A stretch of DNA of 64,000 nucleotides from Acetobacter thailandicus (lineage in GTDB: Bacteria; Pseudomonadota; Alphaproteobacteria; Acetobacterales; Acetobacteraceae), in the NCBI RefSeq assembly GCF_011516655.1, contig NZ_WOSV01000003.1, positions 186,001-250,000 of the forward strand, written 5' to 3'. The number at the start of each line of letters is the position of its first letter. Positions within the stretch are counted from its first letter, which is position 1. Positions 9,191 to 17,166 of this stretch are shown here, piece after piece. The notes beneath the pieces are model-generated. The model saw nothing but the letters and a program-made list of their open reading frames with translations, searched no databases and had not been told where the DNA came from. The position numbers and the translations under genes are program-made.

Positions 9191-10672
9191 ATGTCTTTTT
9201 TTTCATCTCTCAGACACTCTGCGACCGATGCGGTAAAAAATGCAACGGATAAAATCCATGAAACTGAAAACAAAGCATCAGGTTTTGTCGGTAATTTAGA
9301 AGATAAACTTTCAGGAGCTTCAAAACTCAAAGACATTGGTAGCAAAATAGAGAATGAGGTATCTGACACAAAAAAGGGAATTTCTGACGCAATAGAAAAT
9401 AAGATCTCTGATACAAAAGAGAGAATTTCTGATATCCCGGTAGTGAAAGATATTAACAAAGCTTATCACATCGCCTTAGACATTAAAGATGCAACAAAGT
9501 CACCTGTATCTGCCCTGAATAAGATTTTACCTAAGAACAGCGAGTTATTCTCAAAAATAGTAGATTACACCGCTGGTGGTGTGACAGACGCGCAAAATAA
9601 ACTTAACAATAGTCGCGTTAACAAGGTCTTTAGTTTTCTTGCATCTATAGAGAAAAGTAAGCTTGCAGGCACAACCTATTCTAATTTGAACTATCTTAAC
9701 GATCAGGTTGCCATTAAAGCACCAGTTGATCAGGATCTTAGCAAAACACCAACAGTGTCGCAGCTCCTCAATGCTGCCAACGCAGAATTTACAATTGACG
9801 GCACCCCCAAAGGACTTACCCCTTTCCTCGTTAATGGCAAGCAGCTCTATACAGTTGATGACGCAACGGGCATGTCTTCGCGCGTGTGGCTGACCGGTGA
9901 TAATCAGGTTATCATCTCATATCAGAGCACCAGCGGCGGTGATAATATGAGTATCAATCCCGTAGCAGGTGTTGCCGGCATGGCTTCAAATGCTCAGATT
10001 TTTAATCAGGATGTGTCTGGAGCGCAGAAAAGTGCTCTGAAGTGGGCGAACAAGGTTGTTCAGGAAGCTGAAGCCCGTGGCATAGACACGAACAATATTT
10101 TCGTCACAGGCCACTCTCTGGGGGGCATTGAGGCCTCTTACGTAGCGCAGCAGACAGGCTTGGGCGGCATAGCCTTTTCTGCAACCGGTATTCCCTCATC
10201 ATCCACAGCAAAAGGTGATGGCTCTAACTTCCTCAGCATCATGGCCTACGGTGACCCGATTGCAAGTTATGCCAGTGACACGAATGGGGGAGCCTCTTAT
10301 GTCTCATGGAAAGACGAAGGTGCATCATCCAGCCTCAACCACTATGGCAAGGTTATTCAGGTTGGCTCTGAATCTGACAATGAAGCCCTTCGTAAGACTG
10401 TCGCTGGCTGGACCGATGGCACCTTCATTGATCAGATGAAAACTGTTGGTGACGTCTTTAAAGATTTTGTTAAATTTCATACGCCGATTACACTTGCCTC
10501 TGACCTTGGTGTCACACTGACAACCAAGGCAAACTCAAATGGCCTCATGACACTCAATGGTGCAAACGGCACACCGGCTAACATTGGCGGTGATACTATT
10601 GGCCAGCTCACAGGCAGCCATTCAGATGCCATGGTAGCCCAGCTGCTCAAAAATAATTCTCTTGCTGCCTGA
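9191..10672 (+). CDS. Lipase-like alpha/beta hydrolase with helical N-terminal region
   Basis: 493 residues without a Sec or Tat signal. Residues 1-~150 are lysine- and serine-rich, predicted helical, with a repetitive stretch around residues 40-80 (variants of SDTKxxISD). The C-terminal half looks like a class 3 lipase/esterase: GHSLGG with nucleophile Ser309, and Asp355 (AYGDP) and His384 (NHYG) as plausible triad partners. The ending (GSHSDAMVAQLLKNN) resembles secreted enzymes of this type. The absence of a classical signal plus the helical N-terminus suggests export by a specialised route or a toxin/effector-like role, which is inference. The 5' third is AT-rich, unlike its 3' half. A strong terminator follows. 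Confidence 0.65.
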   Translation: MSFFSSLRHSATDAVKNATDKIHETENKASGFVGNLEDKLSGASKLKDIGSKIENEVSDTKKGISDAIENKISDTKERISDIPVVKDINKAYHIALDIKDATKSPVSALNKILPKNSELFSKIVDYTAGGVTDAQNKLNNSRVNKVFSFLASIEKSKLAGTTYSNLNYLNDQVAIKAPVDQDLSKTPTVSQLLNAANAEFTIDGTPKGLTPFLVNGKQLYTVDDATGMSSRVWLTGDNQVIISYQSTSGGDNMSINPVAGVAGMASNAQIFNQDVSGAQKSALKWANKVVQEAEARGIDTNNIFVTGHSLGGIEASYVAQQTGLGGIAFSATGIPSSSTAKGDGSNFLSIMAYGDPIASYASDTNGGASYVSWKDEGASSSLNHYGKVIQVGSESDNEALRKTVAGWTDGTFIDQMKTVGDVFKDFVKFHTPITLASDLGVTLTTKANSNGLMTLNGANGTPANIGGDTIGQLTGSHSDAMVAQLLKNNSLAA

Positions 10673-10706
10673 CCATCTCTCCTTATTAACACTACGCACT
10701 AACGAA

Positions 10707-10736
10707 AAGGCCCGAAGTTTTCTTCGGGCCTTTTTT
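10707..10736 (+). terminator. Rho-independent terminator after the lipase-like gene
   Basis: Arms AAGGCCCGAAG and CTTCGGGCC (10707-10717 and 10722-10730) with a four-base loop, followed by six T. It insulates the lipase-like gene from the transporter downstream. Confidence 0.92.
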
Positions 10737-10885
10737 ATAAAGACTGCTGGCACTTCATAACAATCTGGTTAGATAATTAAGCATAAAAAATAATTGCTTT
10801 ATTCCGGTCTATCTTCATATGCTCAAAGATAAAGACGTGTGCATCACCGATGCTGGCTCTCAATAAAATAAAAAAGATATAAATC

Positions 10886-12232
10886 ATGCCCCACACCGGT
10901 ACCAACTTTGCCCCGCCACTCGCCTCTGCGCCGGAGACTTCTAAAGTCTTACAAACTGTTAGTGCTCAGCCTAAAAGTCGTGCCAAAGCCATTATGCAGG
11001 TTGCCAGCGGCAACGTTCTTGAAATGTACGACTTTATGGTTTTCGGCTTTTATGCCGCAGCGATAGGAAAAACTTTCTTTCCTTCATCTGACCCGACAGC
11101 AAAACTGATGCTGGCGCTTGCTACATTCGGAGCAGGCTTTCTGATGCGCCCGCTGGGTGCCTTAATCCTGGGTTCATATGTTGATCGTATCGGACGTAAA
11201 AAGGGGCTTATCGTTACACTTGGCCTTATGGCAATCGGTACACTTATCGTCACTATAACACCAGGATATGCTGCCATTGGTTTTGCAGCACCACTGCTGA
11301 TTCTTGCCGGGCGACTGATTCAGGGATTTTCTGCAGGTGTTGAGCTTGGCTCCACCTCAGTTTATTTATCTGAAATCGCGGGACCGCATAATAAAGGCTT
11401 TATTGTCTCTTTTCAGTCAGCATCACAGCAGCTTGCTGTTATGGCAGCCGCTGCACTTGGTGTTGGCATGACACACCTTATGTCTCACGAAGAACTCCTC
11501 TCATGGGGATGGCGCATCCCCTTTCTTATCGGGTGTCTTATTGTTCCGGTTCTTTTCCTTCTCCGCCGGAACCTGCAGGAAACAGAAGCTTTCTCTTCTG
11601 CACATTCACACCCACATTTTGCCGAAATACTACAAACGCTGTCACGTGAATGGCGCATCATTGCCGTTGGCATTCTTATGGTTCTGATGACCACAACTTC
11701 GTTTTACATTATCACTGCCTATACGCCTTCTTTTGGCACAGCAGTTTTGCATTTAACCGCTCATGACAGCCTGGTTGTTACGCTGTGTGTTGGCATGACT
11801 AACCTCATTCTTCTTCCGGTTTTTGGTGCTTTATCTGACCGTATCGGCCGAAAAAAACTCTTATTAATCGCTACAGTGAGCGGAATAGTCACTGTCTACC
11901 CTGCTATGACCTGGCTCGTATCTGATCCTTCTTTTTTCAAACTACTTGGCGTGGAGCTGTGGCTTGCTGTCATTTACAGCATGTATAACGGTGCCGCAGT
12001 TGTTTACCTGACAGAAATTGTCCCTCCGCGCATCCGCACTACAGGATTTTCTCTGGCTTACAGCCTGGCAACCTGCGTTGGAGGCTTTACACCTTTCATC
12101 TGCACCTCTCTCATTCACGCGACCGGCAACCGCGCCATGCCAGGACTGTGGTTAACTCTGGCAGCATGCAGCGGATTACTGGCCTCACTTCTCGCCCGCC
12201 CCTACTCTCATTCACAGTCGAGTTCATCATGA
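10886..12232 (+). CDS. MFS organic-acid:proton symporter (metabolite:H+ symporter family)
   Basis: 448 residues with about 12 membrane helices. The N-terminal GNVLEMYDFMVFGFYA and the loop motifs DRIGRKKGL (loop 2-3) and SDRIGRKKLLL (loop 8-9) place it in the metabolite:H+ symporter family. That family contains citrate, tricarballylate, alpha-ketoglutarate and proline/betaine carriers. The N-terminus resembles citrate/tricarballylate carriers most, so an organic acid is the likely substrate (inference). The stop codon overlaps the start of the porin gene (ATGA). The pair probably forms an uptake route across both membranes. Confidence 0.85.
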   Translation: MPHTGTNFAPPLASAPETSKVLQTVSAQPKSRAKAIMQVASGNVLEMYDFMVFGFYAAAIGKTFFPSSDPTAKLMLALATFGAGFLMRPLGALILGSYVDRIGRKKGLIVTLGLMAIGTLIVTITPGYAAIGFAAPLLILAGRLIQGFSAGVELGSTSVYLSEIAGPHNKGFIVSFQSASQQLAVMAAAALGVGMTHLMSHEELLSWGWRIPFLIGCLIVPVLFLLRRNLQETEAFSSAHSHPHFAEILQTLSREWRIIAVGILMVLMTTTSFYIITAYTPSFGTAVLHLTAHDSLVVTLCVGMTNLILLPVFGALSDRIGRKKLLLIATVSGIVTVYPAMTWLVSDPSFFKLLGVELWLAVIYSMYNGAAVVYLTEIVPPRIRTTGFSLAYSLATCVGGFTPFICTSLIHATGNRAMPGLWLTLAACSGLLASLLARPYSHSQSSSS

Positions 12233-13914
12233 CCAGAATTCGCTGTACCACAGATAATTCACAGCCTTTTTCTCTGAAATGCCGGCCGCTCATTACAGGA
12301 GCAGGAATCGTCGGCTCTCTTATGCTGCCGCATTATGCACAGGCTGCATCAGGTAACCCTGAAGTGCAGGAACTGATGCGTATTGTAAAAATGCAGTCAC
12401 AACAGATGAAAATGCAGTCACAGCAGATTCACGAGCTGCAAACGCGCCTCTCAAAGGTTGAGAAAAAATCAGATACAAAAACTGTTAAGGTGACCTCACT
12501 GCCTGCTGCATCTCATACTGCGTATGCACATGTTACTTCAGGACCAGTTGAGCCCGTAAAATTTGCCGGAGATACCTCTCCTGGAATTCAGACTACCACT
12601 CCGGTATACCCTCTGAAGGCTGCAGCCCCCGGTTCTTATGCAGCTGTTTCGAGCATCCCAAACAATGCATCACCTGTTATGGGTGTGACATCACAAATTC
12701 CTTCAAGTGGCAGCACCACGTCTGTCGGCGGGCTTGTACTGAAATGGGGGCAGGGTCTGCCCACGTTTACAACGCCCGATAACGCCTATTCCTTTAGGGT
12801 GCGCGGCCGTATTCTCGCTGATTACGGCGGCTCATTTGGCAGCCGTTACAGCAGCCTCAATGTCTCTCGTACACTGATGCGCGCAGCCCGTCTGGGTGTT
12901 GAAGGTCACGCAAGGCAGCTTTCATGGGTTTTTGAAGCCGACTTCTCTGATAACAAACCAGAGCTCATGAGTGCTTTTATGATGTGGAGCCAAAAGGTTC
13001 AGAAAAAAACCCTGGACCTTGCACTGGGAAATATTTTTAACGAACGAAGCTTTGATGGTACCACAGGCTCAGCACAGACCGTCTTTCTTGATCGTGACCT
13101 GGTCGCGACCACTCTGTTGCCGGTGCGTGGATGGTACGGCATGGGGGGCATGTTCAAAACCATTGGTAAAAACTGGCACGTAGCGGCACAGATAGCCGGC
13201 AATAACGTCAATTCCTCCAATGCGACCAACAATATTCGTGATGATATGACCTATGAAATACGTTCTCACTATATTCCATGGCGCAACAATAATGCTCTGA
13301 TTCATCTTGGCATCTGGGGTTTCTATGAAGATGTCAAACCCGCAGCAAACTTCTCACAGTCAGTGCGCCTTCTCGCCCGTACTAACGACGCATTTGCAAT
13401 GCAGTTTGGCCCTACGACTCCAATTTCCAATTCTTTTGCCGGCGGCCTGGAACTGTTTGGTATTTATAAAACCGGCTGGGCTCTTATTGAATATGGCGCA
13501 CGACATCTGCAGTTTCGTAATACACTTCCTGTAGCTTCGTCCTATACAGACAAACTCGGCGGTTCAGGCACGATTCAGGCTTTAAGTCTGCAAACAGGCC
13601 TGTTCCTCACCGGTGAAACTCCAAACTATTTTGCACGAACAGGCGTATGGTCCTCACCTCGTGTACTGCGTCCCGTCACCGAAGGTGGCTGGGGAGCATG
13701 GGAACTTGCAGCAAGATGGGACTGGGCCGATTCCTCCAACATTCCAACCGGTGCACGTGCCTGGACTGCTACAGTTGGTGTGAACTGGTATCTGCTTAAT
13801 TTTGCACGAATTATGGTCAACTACACTCATGCTGATGTAACAAACAGAGCCGGAAACTATATTGGAACCAATACCGGCAATACATTTGGCGTAAGATCAG
13901 GAATTACATTCTGA
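12229..13914 (+). CDS. Outer-membrane porin, OprO/OprP (phosphate-selective) family
   Basis: 561 residues from the ATG that overlaps the transporter stop. Signal peptide over about 35 residues ending HYAQA-AS. A short coiled coil follows (about residues 40-75), including a repeated KMQSQQ, then a linker rich in Thr, Pro and Ser. From about residue 180 comes a beta-barrel of the OprO/OprP type ending in phenylalanine (GVRSGITF), the usual barrel-assembly signal. The coiled coil could trimerise the protein or bind the cell wall. Despite the family name, coupling to an organic-acid symporter suggests a broader anion or organic-acid role. Confidence 0.85.
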   Translation: MTRIRCTTDNSQPFSLKCRPLITGAGIVGSLMLPHYAQAASGNPEVQELMRIVKMQSQQMKMQSQQIHELQTRLSKVEKKSDTKTVKVTSLPAASHTAYAHVTSGPVEPVKFAGDTSPGIQTTTPVYPLKAAAPGSYAAVSSIPNNASPVMGVTSQIPSSGSTTSVGGLVLKWGQGLPTFTTPDNAYSFRVRGRILADYGGSFGSRYSSLNVSRTLMRAARLGVEGHARQLSWVFEADFSDNKPELMSAFMMWSQKVQKKTLDLALGNIFNERSFDGTTGSAQTVFLDRDLVATTLLPVRGWYGMGGMFKTIGKNWHVAAQIAGNNVNSSNATNNIRDDMTYEIRSHYIPWRNNNALIHLGIWGFYEDVKPAANFSQSVRLLARTNDAFAMQFGPTTPISNSFAGGLELFGIYKTGWALIEYGARHLQFRNTLPVASSYTDKLGGSGTIQALSLQTGLFLTGETPNYFARTGVWSSPRVLRPVTEGGWGAWELAARWDWADSSNIPTGARAWTATVGVNWYLLNFARIMVNYTHADVTNRAGNYIGTNTGNTFGVRSGITF

Positions 13915-13943
13915 TTTTTATTGTAAAAATATTATTTTTTTAA

Positions 13944-13987
13944 AAACGATATCCTCATCATCCCTTTGATATGGATATCGTTTGTTT
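13944..13987 (+). terminator. Probable terminator after the porin gene
   Basis: Arms AAACGATATCC (13944-13954) and GGATATCGTTT (13973-13983) form a perfect 11-bp stem with an 18-base loop, followed by GTTTT. The T-run is modest. Confidence 0.65.
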
Positions 13988-14056
13988 TAACAAAACAAAA
14001 AGCAATCTTATAAATGTATTGATTTTAATTTAATTTATAACTATAAGTTAATTTAT

Positions 14057-14068
14057 AGTCTCGAGACT
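14057..14068. promoter_or_regulatory. Perfect 12-bp palindrome upstream of the first micropeptide gene
   Basis: AGTCTCGAGACT is a perfect palindrome in otherwise extremely AT-rich DNA. It ends 27 bp before the ATG at 14096, a position suited to an operator overlapping a transcription start. The link to regulation is inference. Confidence 0.35.
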
Positions 14069-14095
14069 GTTTAGTTAAGAAAGGAGGTCCAGAAT

Positions 14096-14227
14096 ATGAA
14101 AAAATCTACCATTGCTAAGCTTGCAGTTGCTCTTTTTGCTTACCCGCATCTGACAACCTGCTCTGTTCCAGCTGTTAAAGCAGCACCGGTACAGCACGTC
14201 GTCGCTCATTCGACGCACGTAAAATAA
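14096..14227 (+). CDS. 43-residue exported micropeptide, copy 1
   Basis: Starts MKKSTIAKLAVALFAY and continues PHLTTCSVPAVKAAPVQHVV. It has a perfect AAGGAGGT ribosome-binding site eight bases before the ATG. The basic start and hydrophobic core form a signal peptide. Processing could be at the weak lipobox LTTC (Cys22) or by signal peptidase I near VKA-AP, which would leave a 14-residue peptide APVQHVVAHSTHVK. It is paralogous to the gene at 14380 (34 of the first 38 residues identical by eye, divergent last five). I do not recognise the family. A strong ribosome site and a conserved duplicate argue that it is a real gene. Confidence 0.7.
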   Translation: MKKSTIAKLAVALFAYPHLTTCSVPAVKAAPVQHVVAHSTHVK

Positions 14228-14379
14228 TAATAGTTTTTATTAAAAAAATATAGAGAAAATATTATTTTATAAACATATATAGTAAGTAATTATTTTATAT
14301 ATGAGTATAGATAAATTAATTTAATTAACGCTATTTATTTAATTTTTAATCAAACTGTTTTCTAAAAAGGAATCAAATC
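14228..14379. other. Extremely AT-rich spacer between the two micropeptide genes
   Basis: 152 bp almost wholly A and T, with runs such as TATATATGAG and TTAATTTAATTAA. No gene fits. It may carry a separate promoter for copy 2, because no terminator is evident after copy 1. Confidence 0.5.
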
Positions 14380-14511
14380 ATGAAAAAATCTACCCTGGCT
14401 AAACTTGCTGTTGTTCTTTTTGCTTACCCAAACCTGACGACCTGCTCTGTTCCGGCTGTTAAAGCAGCACCGGTACAGCATGTCGTTGCTCACACAACAA
14501 CGGCACATTGA
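14380..14511 (+). CDS. 43-residue exported micropeptide, copy 2
   Basis: Starts MKKSTLAKLAVVLFAYPN, with the same LTTCSVPAVKAAPVQHVVAH core as copy 1 and a different end (TTTAH rather than STHVK). Ribosome site AAAAAGGAA precedes the ATG. Many differences from copy 1 are silent third-position changes (for example GTC/GTT, CCA/CCG, ACA/ACG), so the protein sequence seems to be under selection. Mature forms of both copies would be small, neutral to basic and rich in histidine and valine. Function unknown; possibilities include an envelope lipopeptide, a metal-binding peptide or a signalling peptide. Confidence 0.7.
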   Translation: MKKSTLAKLAVVLFAYPNLTTCSVPAVKAAPVQHVVAHTTTAH

Positions 14512-14528
14512 TCGTCAGATCAGTCTGA

Positions 14529-14557
14529 CCTGAAGCCTGGCGATGTCGGGCTTCAGG
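14529..14557 (+). terminator. Hairpin after the second micropeptide gene
   Basis: Arms CCTGAAGCC (14529-14537) and GGGCTTCAGG (14548-14557) form a strong stem, but no T-run follows on either strand. It may end or stabilise the micropeptide transcript. Confidence 0.5.
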
Positions 14558-14611
14558 AGATGGGCTCTGTATTTTAAAAGTAACCCGGAATTATATTATA
14601 GTAATTTTTAT

Positions 14612-15433
14612 CTAAACTTTTCCGCGCGCCAGGTATTTCTTTTTTCCTTTCAGTCCTTTTTTCATAAGGACCGGAAGAATCATTCGCCAGACACGCGGCA
14701 TAATTAACATAAGCTGCGCCAGCACGCCGTCTGAACTCGGACAAAAAATCTCTGCTTTCGGACGCAAAAGAAGGCGCTGAACAATGCAGGCTATTTCATC
14801 CGGTGACGAGGGCGCCGTTACAAAATTTAAAGGAGAACCGCCACTATCAATTTCTTTTTGCAGCATCGGTGTATCAACGGCACCAGGAAACACTGAAGAT
14901 ACACGTAAACCGAGTGGCTGCACATCCTGAGCCAGAGCCAGAGCATATCCACGCAAACCAAATTTACTAGCAGTATAAATGCTGCTCCCCGCCAGAGGCA
15001 CAAGAGCTGCCATAGAGTTAATAAAGATAATGTGCCCGGCTGCTGGCATAAGCGGCAACAAGAGAGTTGTTAAAAAAACCGGTGCTTCGAGATTAACCCG
15101 CAGCTGCCAGGAGGCGCTTTCGATATCGTAATCCCCTGCTCTCTGAGGATTAATAACGCCTGCACAGTGAATTAATGCAGCAAGCGTAACACCAGCCTGA
15201 CGCAAGCCATCAGTCAGTGCTTCTATCTGCTGATTCTGTGCAATATCGCAGGCAACTGGCGTAACGTGATCCCGCGGCTGAAAATCACCGGCACGGTTGA
15301 CCGCCAGAATGTGATACCCCTGACTGACAAGACGCTGCACAAGGTGGACACCAATCCCACCTGTTGCTCCGGTTAACAAAGCAACAGGGCGATTAATATC
15401 AGAAGGTAACTTCATAAAAGACATAGAGAGCAA
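14612..15433 (-). CDS. Short-chain dehydrogenase/reductase
   Basis: 273 residues. The Rossmann motif LTGATGGIG binds NAD(P) at the N-terminus; SMAA and YTASKFG carry the catalytic Ser, Tyr and Lys. A basic C-terminal tail (MKKGLKGKKKYLARGKV) preceded by a hydrophobic stretch suggests membrane association. The ATG at 15415 is an alternative start closer to the conserved part. It lies downstream of mtnP in the same direction with a 70-bp gap. Substrate not predictable from sequence; similar proteins act on lipids or sugars. Confidence 0.8.
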   Translation of the reverse strand: MLSMSFMKLPSDINRPVALLTGATGGIGVHLVQRLVSQGYHILAVNRAGDFQPRDHVTPVACDIAQNQQIEALTDGLRQAGVTLAALIHCAGVINPQRAGDYDIESASWQLRVNLEAPVFLTTLLLPLMPAAGHIIFINSMAALVPLAGSSIYTASKFGLRGYALALAQDVQPLGLRVSSVFPGAVDTPMLQKEIDSGGSPLNFVTAPSSPDEIACIVQRLLLRPKAEIFCPSSDGVLAQLMLIMPRVWRMILPVLMKKGLKGKKKYLARGKV

Positions 15434-15503
15434 AGCCAGAGTTGTTCCTTGCTCCTATATGAACGCTCTCTATCTCTTTGTCACGTATGGTAACAATTTA
15501 TTA

Positions 15504-16394
15504 TCATACTGTAAGGACACGACCTGCAATCGTTTTCAGCCTGGCCAGTAAAGCAGGGTCACGCGCTTCAGGTGCTGTAATCAGTGCGTGCTCAAGTGCA
15601 CGGTCACACCCGGCAAAACACAGGTCACGCCGCTGACCAAGCGCAGGAATAACGGCTTTAACCAGTGCCTTCGCATTTGCAGAGTTTTTTTGCATAATTT
15701 TGATAACGCTATCTACCGTCACATTATCATGCTCTTCATGCCAGCAGTCATAATCTGTAACCATGGCAACCGTCGCGTAGCACATTTCAGCTTCACGCGC
15801 TAAAGACGCTTCCGGCATATTGGTCATACCAATGACAGAACACCCCCATGAACGATAAAGTTCACTTTCCGCACGCGTCGAAAACTGCGGGCCTTCCATC
15901 ACCAGGTAAGTACCGCCACGCACAACATTCAGGTCCAGCGCTCTGGCCTGGGTTTCGAGCACACTGCCTATACGAGGGCAAAGCGGGTCTGCCATAGAGA
16001 TATGAGCAACACATCCTGTGTCAAAGAAGCTTTTTTCACGCCAGATCGTACGGTCAATAAACTGATCAACAATAACAAAATGACCAGGAGGCAGCTCCTC
16101 CTTCAGGGAGCCAACAGCCGACAGAGAAACAATGTCTGTGACCCCGGACATTTTCATCGCAGCGATATTTGCCCGGTAGTTGAGACGTGAAGGCGGGATA
16201 GGATGCCCACGCCCGTGACGGGGCAAAAATACACATTTCACGCCGTCGAAACGCCCGAACAGCAGCTGGTCAGATGGTGCTCCCCATGGCGTCTCCACTG
16301 TACGCCACTCTTTGTTCTCAAGACCATCAATATCATAGAGGCCTGAACCACCGATAAGACCAATAACAGGCTCTACACTCTTATTTTCTGACAT
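15504..16394 (-). CDS. mtnP: S-methyl-5'-thioadenosine phosphorylase
   Basis: Phosphorolyses methylthioadenosine to adenine and 5-methylthioribose-1-phosphate in the methionine salvage route. 296 residues. Motifs include the N-terminal GLIGGSGLYDIDGL, the phosphate-binding FLPRHGRGH, and MEGPQFSTRAES and GMTNMPEASLAREAE of the purine/MTA phosphorylase family. The start overlaps the petC end by 14 bp, which ties it to the cytochrome genes transcriptionally. Related to SAM metabolism together with ahcY at 56.7 kb. Confidence 0.95.
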   Translation of the reverse strand: MSENKSVEPVIGLIGGSGLYDIDGLENKEWRTVETPWGAPSDQLLFGRFDGVKCVFLPRHGRGHPIPPSRLNYRANIAAMKMSGVTDIVSLSAVGSLKEELPPGHFVIVDQFIDRTIWREKSFFDTGCVAHISMADPLCPRIGSVLETQARALDLNVVRGGTYLVMEGPQFSTRAESELYRSWGCSVIGMTNMPEASLAREAEMCYATVAMVTDYDCWHEEHDNVTVDSVIKIMQKNSANAKALVKAVIPALGQRRDLCFAGCDRALEHALITAPEARDPALLARLKTIAGRVLTV

Positions 16395-17163
16395 GAGACC
16401 AGATTCTCCGCTTCAGGATAACAAATATAATGATGAGAAAACACAGATAGAGCACAACGCCAACACCCAGCCGGCGTTTACTGTCACGATGCGGCTCAGA
16501 AACCCACTCCAGAAAGGTCGTCACATCATGCGCCTGCTGCTGTACAGTAGCAGGATGACCGTCCGTGAATGAGACAGCATTGTCATGAAGTGGCGGTGGC
16601 ATAGCCGTAATATGCCCTATCATATAAGGGTTAGCGTATCGCGGCGCTTTCTCCCCCCCAACAGGCTCACCATAGCTTGTCAACATAGCATAAATACGGT
16701 CTGCCCCGCCGGGATGAATCAGACCTATACGTGACAGATCAGGAGGAACAGCCCCTCCGTTCGCTGCACGGGCCGCAGCAGGGCTACTATACGGTGAAGG
16801 CAGAAAATCGTCGGGCAACCCTTTACGAAACTTAAAATGTCCTGCTTCATCATGACCCGCAGCGATCTGCCAGGATTCAGCTAAAGCAATTGTCTGCTCA
16901 GGTGTCAGACCCATCTGACTCAGGTCGGAGAAGTGAACCTGTTTAAGGCTGTGACAGGCTGAACATACTTTTACAAAAACTGCGTAGCCTCTCTGCACAG
17001 CGCTGAGATCGAAATGCCCGACAGGCCCCTCAAACGACCAGTGCTGAGGCGGGGCTTTCTGAGGCAGTAAAGAGGACTGTGCGTCAGCACTCTTTACACA
17101 GCCTGCACCCTGTACGGCTGCAAAGAACACAGATGCGATAACGAGATATTTTTTCACAAACAT
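16381..17163 (-). CDS. petC: Cytochrome c1 of the cytochrome bc1 complex
   Basis: 260 residues with an N-terminal signal peptide and one C-terminal membrane helix (about residues 230-250). Heme c attaches at CSACH (Cys67, Cys70, His71). The axial methionine is in AMPPPLHD. It passes electrons from the Rieske protein to soluble cytochrome c on the periplasmic side. It starts three bases after petB ends, so both are one operon. No Rieske gene is found next to them. Confidence 0.95.
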   Translation of the reverse strand: MFVKKYLVIASVFFAAVQGAGCVKSADAQSSLLPQKAPPQHWSFEGPVGHFDLSAVQRGYAVFVKVCSACHSLKQVHFSDLSQMGLTPEQTIALAESWQIAAGHDEAGHFKFRKGLPDDFLPSPYSSPAAARAANGGAVPPDLSRIGLIHPGGADRIYAMLTSYGEPVGGEKAPRYANPYMIGHITAMPPPLHDNAVSFTDGHPATVQQQAHDVTTFLEWVSEPHRDSKRRLGVGVVLYLCFLIIIFVILKRRIWSHVRK

Positions 17164-17166
17164 CGC

